A stretch of 58,713 nucleotides of DNA, taken from positions 1-58,713 of the forward strand of contig CAZUZS010000026.1 of the NCBI GenBank assembly GCA_964624795.1, read 5' to 3'. The translations under genes were made by a program, and so were the position numbers. Within the stretch, counting starts at the first letter, position 1, and every line of letters starts with the position of its first letter. The DNA is from CAZUZS01 sp964624795. Lineage in GTDB: Bacteria > Calditrichota > Calditrichia > RBG-13-44-9. Under the pieces are notes generated by a model. The model saw only the letters and a program-made list of their open reading frames with translations, had not been told where the DNA came from and did not search any database. Of this stretch, positions 17,078 to 25,205 are shown piece after piece.

Positions 17078-18124
17078 ATGGTTCGGGTACTGGTTGTTGA
17101 CGATTCCGCGCTTGTAAGGGAGTTGCTAACCCGCGGGCTATCCATGGACCCCGACATTGAGGTCGTGGGCGCTGCCAGGGATCCGTACGTTGCCCGGGAC
17201 TTGATAGTAAAGCTCAATCCCAATGTACTCACACTGGATGTGGAAATGCCCAGGATGGATGGTCTGGAGTTTCTGAAAAAACTGATGCCACAATATCCGC
17301 TGCCGGTAGTTATGGTAAGTGCTCTCACGGAGCGGGGATCGCAAATAACTTTCGATGCGCTGGCGGCAGGAGCAATAGATTTCGTTGCTAAACCTTCGAT
17401 GAACATTGCCCGCGGTTTGTCCGAAATGATGGCGGAATTGCGTGAGAAAGTAAAGATGGCTGCCACAATTGATGTGAGCCATTGGAAGAACAGACGTCCA
17501 AAAATTGAAAACATCAAACGCGTGAAAATAGATTCGCTCTCCAAAACAACCAATAAGGTAATCGCTATTGGTGCATCAACCGGGGGCACCGAGGCCATCC
17601 GCGAGGTTCTCTCGGCTTTGCCGGGTGACACACCCGGTACCGTTATCGTTCAACATATGCCGGCTGGTTTTACCAGGATGTTTGCAGAAAGGCTGGACAG
17701 CCTGTGCGAAATGGATGTAAAGGAAGCACAATCCGGTGACCGGGTATTGACCGGCAGAGTGCTCGTTGCGCCCGGCAATTACCATGTGAAGCTTATTCGC
17801 TCCGGCGGAATTTACCAGGTGAGTTGCGAATCAGGGGAGTTGGTTTGCGGGCACAGACCTTCTGTGGAAGTGCTTTTCGAATCCGTTGCCCGTTTCGCGG
17901 GTTCAAACGCAATTGGGATTATGCTGACCGGGATGGGATCAGACGGTGCGGATGCAATGGTAAAAATGCGTAATAACGGGGCCCGTACACTTGCGCAGAA
18001 TGAAGAGACCTGCGTCGTCTTCGGAATGCCAAAAGAAGCGTACAAACGTGGGGGGGCAGAGCGATTGGCGCCGCTCGATAAGATACCGGAAATCATTCAT
18101 GAATTTTTAGGGGCGATGTCCTAA
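17078..18124 (+). CDS. cheB: Chemotaxis methylesterase/deamidase CheB
   Basis: 348 residues. The receiver domain (1-120) has the DD pocket at 8-9, phosphoacceptor D54 in LTLDVEMPRMDG and K105. After a linker, the esterase domain shows the catalytic triad S167 (IGASTGGTEA), H193 (VQHMPAGFT) and D289 (LTGMGSDGADAM). Phosphorylation by CheA would raise its demethylating activity and so provide adaptation. The stop codon overlaps the cheD start by one base (TAATG), implying translational coupling. Confidence 0.97.
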   Translation: MVRVLVVDDSALVRELLTRGLSMDPDIEVVGAARDPYVARDLIVKLNPNVLTLDVEMPRMDGLEFLKKLMPQYPLPVVMVSALTERGSQITFDALAAGAIDFVAKPSMNIARGLSEMMAELREKVKMAATIDVSHWKNRRPKIENIKRVKIDSLSKTTNKVIAIGASTGGTEAIREVLSALPGDTPGTVIVQHMPAGFTRMFAERLDSLCEMDVKEAQSGDRVLTGRVLVAPGNYHVKLIRSGGIYQVSCESGELVCGHRPSVEVLFESVARFAGSNAIGIMLTGMGSDGADAMVKMRNNGARTLAQNEETCVVFGMPKEAYKRGGAERLAPLDKIPEIIHEFLGAMS

Positions 18125-18609
18125 TGTCAACAAAATTAGTTGGTATCGGGGAGATCGGAATTTCAGCAAATCCCTCGGACATTGTTAAGACCATGGCGTT
18201 GGGATCGTGTGTTGCAGTGATCTTCCTGGCTCCCAAAGCAAAAGCGGCAGGTCTGGCACACGTGGCACTTCCCGATTCTGCCATCGGAAGCCAGCGAACC
18301 CAGAACCTTCCCGGGTATTTTGCCGATACGGCGATCCCTAATTTGATAGCAGGTTTTAGAAAATTTGGCGCTACCAGGAGTTCAGATCTCATCATTAAGC
18401 TTGCTGGGGGTGCCAGTATAATGGACCCCAACGGAATATTCAATATTGGAAAAAGAAATGTTCTTGCTATTCGCAAGATATTATGGCAGAACCGGTTAGG
18501 CGCAATTGTGGAAGATGTTGGAGAAAACTTCAGCCGTACAGTTTGGATCGAAGTAGGCACCGGTAGAGTTTTTGCCTGTTCACCAAGAAAGGGGACCTGG
18601 GAATTATGA
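18124..18609 (+). CDS. cheD: Chemoreceptor glutamine deamidase CheD
   Basis: 161 residues. The catalytic residues match the family spacing exactly: T23, C29 in ALGSCVAV and H46 in LAHVALP (6 and 17 residues apart, as in the Thermotoga enzyme). It deamidates glutamines of chemoreceptors. In species with CheC it also partners that phosphatase; here a CheX-like protein is encoded three genes downstream instead. Overlaps cheB by one base and the HDOD gene by four (ATGA). Confidence 0.95.
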   Translation: MSTKLVGIGEIGISANPSDIVKTMALGSCVAVIFLAPKAKAAGLAHVALPDSAIGSQRTQNLPGYFADTAIPNLIAGFRKFGATRSSDLIIKLAGGASIMDPNGIFNIGKRNVLAIRKILWQNRLGAIVEDVGENFSRTVWIEVGTGRVFACSPRKGTWEL

Positions 18610-19487
18610 ACGACATACTCGAACAAATTACCCGCAAAATCGATGAGATGCCGCGCGTCTCGGAGGCTCCTTACCGGCTGCTGAAAGTGGTTTCTAAACA
18701 AGACTATGCCATCGGGGAAGTTCTCGATATAGTGGAAACAGACATTTCATTAACCACACAATGCCTGCAAATGGTCAACTCGGCGGCGTTTTCCCTCCCG
18801 AACAAAGTAAGTTCCATCAGACAGGCAATAGTACTTCTTGGCAGCAATGCCATTGTGCAAATCGCACTCGCTCAAGTGTTTAAAAGTATTTTTGCAACTT
18901 CCATGAGGGGGTACAATGCCCAACCAAATGACTTCTGGGAACATTCAATACGCACCGCGCTTGCTTCCCGAATTATTGCTCAGAATCATTTGAAAGGGAT
19001 TCCACCGGATATGGCCTATACCGCCGGCCTGTTGCACGATATCGGGAAAGCAATAATTTCCGAATTCCTGGAGAGATCCAACGAGGAGCTTACGGGCAAA
19101 CTTAGAGATTCCGAGATGAGCGATTTCCTCGATATCGAAAGAGAATTATTGGGAACAGATCACACTCAGGTTGGCGAGGCGATGGCGAGGAAATGGAAAT
19201 TCCCGGAGGCGCTTGTTGCCGTGAATCGTCATCATCACCATATCGTTAACTGCCCGGAGGAATTTATCGTGCTCACTGGAGTCGTCCACATAGCTGACCT
19301 GCTTTCAATGATGGGCGGAAACGGCACCGGTCTGGATTCCCTCGCGTATGGCATCGACCACCATGTTAAAAATTATATTAAATTTGATAGGACAATTCTC
19401 GCCGAGGTCATGCTCGAAATCGATATGGAATTCATTAATATTAAAAATAAGTTTAACATCTTTTCCGGAGACGAACATGTGGAATAA
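18606..19487 (+). CDS. HDOD domain signalling protein
   Basis: 293 residues with one HDOD domain (about 15-215) retaining HD-type residues in AGLLHDIGKAII and DHTQVGEAMARKW, and the helical signature LTTQCLQMVNSAAFSLP at the front. HDOD proteins are non-catalytic or weakly characterised HD relatives found in two-component and motility operons. The metal-type HD pair is preserved here, so phosphohydrolase activity cannot be excluded. The ATG overlaps cheD, and its own 3' end overlaps cheY by 11 bases, placing it firmly in the chemotaxis operon. Confidence 0.9.
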   Translation: MNDILEQITRKIDEMPRVSEAPYRLLKVVSKQDYAIGEVLDIVETDISLTTQCLQMVNSAAFSLPNKVSSIRQAIVLLGSNAIVQIALAQVFKSIFATSMRGYNAQPNDFWEHSIRTALASRIIAQNHLKGIPPDMAYTAGLLHDIGKAIISEFLERSNEELTGKLRDSEMSDFLDIERELLGTDHTQVGEAMARKWKFPEALVAVNRHHHHIVNCPEEFIVLTGVVHIADLLSMMGGNGTGLDSLAYGIDHHVKNYIKFDRTILAEVMLEIDMEFINIKNKFNIFSGDEHVE

Positions 19488-19878
19488 CATCCTAATTGTC
19501 GACGACTCTGCAATTGCACGTTCATTTATCCGAAGGATACTGGAAATCAGCGGATTCCTGAATGTGAAAGTGGTCGAAGCCGCCAATGGGAACCAAGCAC
19601 TCGAAATTCTTAAAACATTAGAAATTGATCTTGTTTTAACCGACCTGAATATGCCTGAAATGGACGGCGAGGAGTTATTGAAAAGGGTGAAAAGATCACC
19701 CAAATTAAACCACATACCGGTTATCGTTATCACAAGCCTGGGCAGTTCTGCCAGACAGCAAAAACTGGTTTCCGAACATGCCATGGCGGTCTTTACCAAA
19801 CCACTCTCGCTGCCGGAGATTTCACAGTTCTTGAAGAGCCATTTTGATGAAAATGCGGAGAATAAGTATGGAAATTAA
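19477..19878 (+). CDS. cheY: Single-domain response regulator CheY
   Basis: 133 residues beginning MWNNILIVDDSA; this ATG is chosen because the receiver fold starts at once and CCGGAG lies upstream. Acidic pocket D9/D10, phosphoacceptor D56 in LVLTDLNMPEMDG, switch residue T86 and K108 in FTKPL are all present. No output domain follows. It would carry the phosphoryl signal from CheA to a motor or motility output, none of which is encoded in the window. The start overlaps the HDOD gene by 11 bases and the end overlaps the next gene by 11. Confidence 0.95.
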   Translation: MWNNILIVDDSAIARSFIRRILEISGFLNVKVVEAANGNQALEILKTLEIDLVLTDLNMPEMDGEELLKRVKRSPKLNHIPVIVITSLGSSARQQKLVSEHAMAVFTKPLSLPEISQFLKSHFDENAENKYGN

Positions 19879-20335
19879 AGAACAGGATATCGTTTCTTCC
19901 CTGAAGAAATCTCTTTCGGAAGTTTTTGAAAATATGGCTTTTACGGAAATAGAGACCTTCGATCAAATCAGCACACCGCCACCAGTAACGTCCAGAAGTT
20001 TTGCCGGATGGTTAAGCATCGAGGCTCCCCTCAAAGCGGACTTTGGTTTAATTATCCCGGAGAGATTCCTGTTCAATATTTTGCAATCGACATTGGACGA
20101 ATCCCAACTAAAAGATTGGCAAAAAATGGAAGGTGATCTCATTTCGGAATACTGCAATACAATTGCCGGCGACTTTATGAAAAACCTGCTTCCACCGGAT
20201 AAGGATTTTGATTTAAGTTTGCCCAATTACAAAAGAGGTGAATCGCCTGCATACTTTTATGAAAAAAGAGAAATGATCACCCTGGCGCTAACCGTTGAGT
20301 CGGATAAAATTTATTGTGTGCTTGGACTGGAGTAG
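19868..20335 (+). CDS. CheX/CheC-like CheY-P phosphatase
   Basis: 155 residues from the ATG at 19868 (GGAGAATAAGT upstream; overlaps the cheY end). The helix LISEYCNTIAGDFMKNLLP carries the E94-x2-N97 dephosphorylation signature of the CheC/CheX/FliY family. There is one such motif, as in CheX. It ends in strand-rich sequence (MITLALTVES...YCVLGLE). It should bind phosphorylated CheY and insert the Asn/Glu pair to speed hydrolysis. Its position directly after cheY supports this. Confidence 0.85.
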   Translation: MEIKEQDIVSSLKKSLSEVFENMAFTEIETFDQISTPPPVTSRSFAGWLSIEAPLKADFGLIIPERFLFNILQSTLDESQLKDWQKMEGDLISEYCNTIAGDFMKNLLPPDKDFDLSLPNYKRGESPAYFYEKREMITLALTVESDKIYCVLGLE

Positions 20336-20430
20336 AATACCTTTTTGGAATGATACAGTGCTCAGTATAATGAAAAATCATTTTGGGAATATGGTGAATC
20401 ATATAAGATTGAAATCATTTTGAGGTTGTC

Positions 20431-21063
20431 ATGGCAGAAAATAATAATGAGTTTACAATTTTTGAGCGAATTCAAAATTTGAAAGACCTGTTTAAATTTG
20501 GGGGCGAAATTGTGCCGTTCCTCGAGGAACTGTTTTCATTTCTCAAAGATGTGCTTCCTCTGATGGATAGGGTGAGCGCATCGCTCCAGGAAACCACTGC
20601 CCATATGCCCAAAGCACAAAACAGAATTGCGGAAGCAAGTCAAACCGCCGAAGCAGCCACACAGCAAATCATGGATAAACTCGAACATATTAACAACAGC
20701 CTGGCCAACCTCTCCGCCCAGATGGGCGAATCAAATGGAAATGCCAACATGAAAACAATCGTGGAAGATATCCAGAATGATTCCTTCGAAATTATATATT
20801 CACTGCAATTTCAGGACATCACCGCCCAGCAGCTCGGACACGCACAACAAATTTTGCAGGCCATCAACGAAAGATTCCAGAAGCTTTTTGATGCGATTAA
20901 AAGCATGAACATTGATGAAAATCTGAAACGTCAGTTTTTCGGAAGGCTTTCCGAAGATATCGCTGCCCCGGAAAAAGATAGCATCGACGAAATCAGCCAA
21001 GACAAGATCCGCAACTCAGGCATTTCACAATCGGACATCGACAAACTCTTTGAAAAAATGTAA
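20431..21063 (+). CDS. cheZ: CheZ-like CheY-P phosphatase
   Basis: 210 residues, predicted almost wholly helical (long four-helix-bundle hairpin, about 35-170). The catalytic segment SLQFQDITAQQ contains D129 and Q133, matching Asp143/Gln147 of E. coli CheZ (DFQDLTGQ). The extreme C-terminus, ISQSDIDKLFEKM, looks like the CheY-binding tail of CheZ (SQ..VDDLLDSLGF) and also the CheY-binding N-terminus of FliM. Last gene of the operon, 95 bases after the CheX-like gene. CheZ outside Proteobacteria is documented but less common; having it beside a CheX-like phosphatase is notable. Confidence 0.88.
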   Translation: MAENNNEFTIFERIQNLKDLFKFGGEIVPFLEELFSFLKDVLPLMDRVSASLQETTAHMPKAQNRIAEASQTAEAATQQIMDKLEHINNSLANLSAQMGESNGNANMKTIVEDIQNDSFEIIYSLQFQDITAQQLGHAQQILQAINERFQKLFDAIKSMNIDENLKRQFFGRLSEDIAAPEKDSIDEISQDKIRNSGISQSDIDKLFEKM

Positions 21064-21298
21064 GTTTGCTAATGCCTTGCCCTTGCCAGGATCAGACATG
21101 GTTTCATTTGCTTACTAAGAATACCCTACTCTTGCACACAAGTATTTATCGTAGGAGTCCGTGCGAGAAACTGCACCAAGTGCTCCGCCATTCTTTAAAT
21201 TCTTGCCAAACCCCGATTTTTTATTTGCCTCAGGAATTCTGAATCTTAAATTTGATGCTAATTTTTTAGAGCATCTAATATTCATCCTGGAGGTGTAC

Positions 21299-22525
21299 AT
21301 GAATGATTTTGATATAATTATTGTCGGCGGTGGACCGGGCGGCAGCACAGCAGCAATGATGTCGGCTAGAAAAGGCCTGAAGACAATGTTAGTCGAGAAA
21401 GCCAAATTTCCCCGCGACAAAGTCTGCGGCGACGCAATTAGTGGCAAAAGCATAAATATACTTCGTGATTTAAATCTTTTAGATGAAATTGAACTAATAC
21501 CCCAGTTGCGCGCCAATGGAGTTCTTTTTTCTTCCCCTAAGGGAGAATCCATTAACATCCGGTTTCGATCCAAGACGCCCGGCGAGCATCTGCACGGTTA
21601 TGTTTGTCAACGGATGGAATTCGATAATTTTCTTTTTGAACACGCCAGATCCGAGGCACAACTTTGCATGGATGGATTTAAGATTACAGAGCTTTTGATG
21701 GATAACAATCAAGTTGTTGGAATCCGTGGTATTCCGCCGGGCGATAAGGAAGCGACGGACTACCGCGCAAAAGTCGTGATTGGTGCCGATGGCTACAAAT
21801 CCTTCGTCGCCCGCACCCTGGGAATCTACTCGTACGATTCGGCCCACACTTTGGTTGCATTGCGCGCTTATTACCATAATGTGAGCGATATGACGGATTT
21901 CATTGAGATTCATTATGTAAAAGAATCGCTTCCGGGATATTTTTGGATTTTTCCGTTACCAAACGGCCTTGCCAATGTCGGAATCGGGATGCGGCACGTC
22001 GATATCAAAAAACACGATATCGACCTCAACCAGGCATTGGAAAACATCATGAAGTCTGCTACTTTTGCGCCCCGCTTCGTGGGTGCGGAACTGGTGGACA
22101 AAATCAAGGGGTGGAATCTTCCCACCGGCAGCATTTTTCGGCCCAATTATGCTGACGGGGCGCTTCTGGTTGGAGATGCAGCGGGTCTGATCGATCCGTT
22201 TACCGGCGAAGGAATCGGGAACGCCATGCTCTCTGCTGAGATTGCAGTGAACGTTGCGGCTGCGGCGATCGCTGAAGGGAATACCGGCAGGCAGAGGCTT
22301 TCGGAATACGACAGCTTGCTCAAGAAGGAGATTGGCAGCGAACTCTCTTTGAGCTACCGTCTACAACGGATTGGCACCAAATTTCCGTTTTTGCTAAACC
22401 TGGTAATCGGGAAAGCTTCCCGCAGCAAAAAGGTGGCAGAATGGATCTCCGCAATGATTGCCGATGAGGAATCCAAACAAGATCTGACCAGCCCCCTCAC
22501 CTACCTTCGCTTGTTGTGGGCATGA
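21299..22525 (+). CDS. Geranylgeranyl-reductase family FAD-dependent oxidoreductase
   Basis: 408 residues from the ATG at 21299 (CTGGAGGTGTAC upstream); the frame is open further 5' but lacks a start site. FAD-binding DIIIVGGGPGGSTAA at the N-terminus, KFPRDKVCGDAISG (the family's substrate-side motif), RAKVVIGADGYKSFVA and GALLVGDAAGLIDPFTGEGI are all present. Members reduce isoprenoid double bonds in lipids, quinones or carotenoids, or act in related redox steps. Nothing nearby fixes the substrate; a menaquinone or polyprenyl target is possible. Confidence 0.88.
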   Translation: MNDFDIIIVGGGPGGSTAAMMSARKGLKTMLVEKAKFPRDKVCGDAISGKSINILRDLNLLDEIELIPQLRANGVLFSSPKGESINIRFRSKTPGEHLHGYVCQRMEFDNFLFEHARSEAQLCMDGFKITELLMDNNQVVGIRGIPPGDKEATDYRAKVVIGADGYKSFVARTLGIYSYDSAHTLVALRAYYHNVSDMTDFIEIHYVKESLPGYFWIFPLPNGLANVGIGMRHVDIKKHDIDLNQALENIMKSATFAPRFVGAELVDKIKGWNLPTGSIFRPNYADGALLVGDAAGLIDPFTGEGIGNAMLSAEIAVNVAAAAIAEGNTGRQRLSEYDSLLKKEIGSELSLSYRLQRIGTKFPFLLNLVIGKASRSKKVAEWISAMIADEESKQDLTSPLTYLRLLWA

Positions 22526-22986
22526 TTTATGGCAGATAGTCTATCGGCTGTTTTCCTGGGCACAGCTCGAAATAACTAAATGGTTCGATCTGCTTGATTC
22601 ATCATTGATTTCCGGTAGCATTCTTTCTTTCGGCCGATTTCTCCATCAGAAATCGAGTGCAGGGTTTTTGCTCTCCTCCATATTTTTTTCTGCGATTCCG
22701 TGAATTTGAAGGATCACAGATTTCTGTCAAAGGCGCTGTTTGTTTTGAGAATGCGGATTTCGCAACTACGCTTCCGGTCTTGATCTTAATGTAAATTTAC
22801 TGCACAAAAAATATTTATGCTATTATCTCCTCCCACAGCCAGGCTACTCGGGATCATTGAAAATTGGTGCGTTTAAACGTCTTGCTCCTGCCAGGAATGA
22901 TATTTGTATCTCTGCAGGCAGAGTCCATAGAATCGGTTATGGAGGTCCGGAACGAAAACGAATCAAATCCAAGGAAAGAGGTAAAG
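22526..22986 (+). other. Non-coding stretch upstream of the phosphoesterase
   Basis: I see no gene, repeat or RNA family here. An open frame joins the downstream gene from 22864 but begins without a ribosome site and has atypical composition. The ATG at 22987 with GGAAAGAGGTAAAG before it is preferred. Confidence 0.5.
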
Positions 22987-24198
22987 ATGAAATTAGGAAT
23001 TAACAAAGGACAACATAAAAAACAAAAGAAATCCCATGAGAAATTTCACCTGGGACGGTCTTTCATTTTGCTGCTTTTCCTGGCCTGCCTTGTTTCCGCC
23101 CAAACAGGAAACAGCGTGCGGTTTGCTGTTATTGGTGATTATGGTGACGACGGCACCCCGCTGCTCGAGGTCAGCAATCTTATCCGAAGTTGGAATCCAG
23201 ACCTGATTATTACCACCGGAGATAACAATTATTCTGACGGCTCGGCATATACGATCGACCAAAATATCGGGCAATATTTTCACGATTTCATCGCCCCATA
23301 TACCGGTTCCTACGGGCCCGGGGCAAACGAAAATCGCTTTTTCCCCTCGCTGGGAAACCACGACTGGAAAACGACCGGAGCACAGCCCTATCTTGATTAT
23401 TTTACACTGCCCGGAAATGAAAGGTATTACGAGTTCACGTGGGGACCGGTGCATTTTTTCGCCATCGACAGCGACGACCATGAGCCCGATGGCTACAGGG
23501 TCAATTCGGCGCAGGCGAGTTGGCTGCAAGATGCCATGACCAATTCTACATCAATATGGAATATCGTGTATATGCATCATCCACCGTATTCATCGGGTGA
23601 ATCGCACGGTTCCACGCCAGAGCTGCAATGGCCATATCGAAGCTGGGGCGCCTCGGCGGTATTGGCCGGTCACGATCATACCTACGAAAGAATTCTCCAG
23701 GACAGTCTGGTCTATTTTGTGAATGGATTAGGAGGAAAAAGCGTCCGAAATTTCGGGACACCTGTAGCCGGCAGCCAGGTGCGGTACAATGGCGATTACG
23801 GCGCGATGCGGGTTGATGCCAACCAGGATAGCATGGTTTTCAGATTTTATGCGCGCTCCGGCGAGCTGGAAGACAATTACAGGATTGTTCGTGGTGCTTT
23901 GACCTCCGCAAGCGGAACGACAATGGCCCGGCCGCTGCAATTCGAACTGGGACTGAATTATCCCAATCCTTTTAATCCAACTACCACAATTCCATTCCGA
24001 TTGAATTCGCCGCAAAATGTTGTGCTTACGATTTTCAATATTGCGGGACAAAAGGTGAAGACCTTGGTGCAGGGAGAGCTTGCCGTCGGAGATTACACCA
24101 TCAACTGGAACGCAGAAAACGTTCCCAGTGGTGTTTATTTCTGTCGGCTGGAATCCGGGAAGAACGTTTTAACCAGGAAACTTATCCTCATGCGGTAA
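22987..24198 (+). CDS. Secreted metallophosphoesterase with type IX-style sorting domain
   Basis: 403 residues. A long basic n-region precedes a signal peptide (LLLFLACLVSAQ, cleavage near residue 39). The calcineurin-like phosphoesterase core has its metal-binding motifs in order: IGDYGDDG, TTGDNNY, LGNHDW, MHHPPYS and GHDHTYER. It resembles the purple acid phosphatase group, though the usual tyrosine ligand was not verified. The C-terminal 80 residues form a Por/type IX sorting module: NYPNPFNPTTTI, IFNIAGQKVKTL, GVYFCRLESG and RKLILMR. The enzyme is likely exported and then placed at the cell surface or released, where it would cleave phosphoesters. Confidence 0.9.
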   Translation: MKLGINKGQHKKQKKSHEKFHLGRSFILLLFLACLVSAQTGNSVRFAVIGDYGDDGTPLLEVSNLIRSWNPDLIITTGDNNYSDGSAYTIDQNIGQYFHDFIAPYTGSYGPGANENRFFPSLGNHDWKTTGAQPYLDYFTLPGNERYYEFTWGPVHFFAIDSDDHEPDGYRVNSAQASWLQDAMTNSTSIWNIVYMHHPPYSSGESHGSTPELQWPYRSWGASAVLAGHDHTYERILQDSLVYFVNGLGGKSVRNFGTPVAGSQVRYNGDYGAMRVDANQDSMVFRFYARSGELEDNYRIVRGALTSASGTTMARPLQFELGLNYPNPFNPTTTIPFRLNSPQNVVLTIFNIAGQKVKTLVQGELAVGDYTINWNAENVPSGVYFCRLESGKNVLTRKLILMR

Positions 24199-24244
24199 AA
24201 TCGCCAAAGCGAAGGAGATAGAAACCAGCATCAGGCAATCAAAT

Positions 24245-25183
24245 TTATGGAAGGTGATTTGTTTTCCAGCGCTTGTGCATCCAGAAATACTGCTCGGGGT
24301 GCTGACGGACGGCATTTTCCAGCAGCGCCGTGTGCGCGGAAGTGATATCAATAATAGCCTTCCTGGACTCCTCCCCCGCTCTGCCGTCGGGAATTTGCTG
24401 AAATTTCAATGTGAAACCACCACGTGCACCGCGAATGCAGGTCCCAAGCAGCATTGGCGACCCGCTTTTCAGGTGAATGGCTGCCGCGCCGATGTGTGTG
24501 GATGAAAGCCGGTCAAAGAACGGCACGAATACCCCGCGCCTGCCGGCATCCTGGTCACCAAGCAATCCTACCATCATTTTTCTGTGCAGCATGTGAACGC
24601 ACTGGGAAACAGCGCCGCGTGGGTAGACAATTTCCATCCCCCATTTTTCACGCAGAAGCTTCATGCGGTTGTTCACCAGCCGATTTTTTTGCCGCTGCTG
24701 AATAATCGCCGATCGGATTCCTTGTAGATGCAAATATCCCATCGCAATTTCCCAATTTCCAAAATGGCCGGAAACCATGATCGCGCCCCTGCCCTCTTTC
24801 ATTGCATCCTGAAGCATTTCCAAATTTTCCACAGTTACCATTTGCCGCAGGCGGTCCGGTGGCCATTTATTCATCTTCATAAATTCGAGGATCATGAGCG
24901 CAAAATGGCGGTAAGACGAAAAAGCGGTCTTCTTCCTCCATGTTTCCGGTTTTTCAGGAAAAGCGTACTCCAGGTTTTGAAGCGACACTACGCGGCGTAT
25001 TCTCAGGATACGGTAAGACAGGAATGCCAGAAACCTGGCGACGAGACTCAGGGAGCCATCCGGCAATGCGCAGATCAGTCTCTCCATTGAAACATACGCG
25101 ATGTATTCAAGTCGATGCTGAAAGCTTATCTTTTCCATCTGCTGCAATCTTTTTGCGTTTCGAAGCCGTTTCAGCCGGGTCAT
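24245..25183 (-). CDS. Lipid A biosynthesis-type lauroyl/myristoyl acyltransferase family protein
   Basis: About 312 residues. The LpxL/HtrB (LABLAT) family signature is visible: the acyl-transfer HX4E motif in VSGHFGNWEIAMG, then VYPRGA, VGLLGDQDAGRRGVFVPFFDR, GSPMLLGTC and the C-terminal YFWMHKRWKT. Proteins of this family attach secondary acyl chains to lipid A precursors at the inner membrane. Start choice is uncertain: ATG at 25183 begins 22 bases after the rtcB stop; 25138 also fits. It lies immediately downstream of rtcB on the same strand, probably by read-through rather than shared function. Confidence 0.88.
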   Translation of the reverse strand: MTRLKRLRNAKRLQQMEKISFQHRLEYIAYVSMERLICALPDGSLSLVARFLAFLSYRILRIRRVVSLQNLEYAFPEKPETWRKKTAFSSYRHFALMILEFMKMNKWPPDRLRQMVTVENLEMLQDAMKEGRGAIMVSGHFGNWEIAMGYLHLQGIRSAIIQQRQKNRLVNNRMKLLREKWGMEIVYPRGAVSQCVHMLHRKMMVGLLGDQDAGRRGVFVPFFDRLSSTHIGAAAIHLKSGSPMLLGTCIRGARGGFTLKFQQIPDGRAGEESRKAIIDITSAHTALLENAVRQHPEQYFWMHKRWKTNHLP

Positions 25184-25205
25184 TCCAGCCAAGGGCCAGT
25201 ATTCA

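Noticed and set aside
22578..22600. GGTTCGA, possible tRNA T-arm
   Set aside because: No acceptor, D or anticodon arms can be folded around it.
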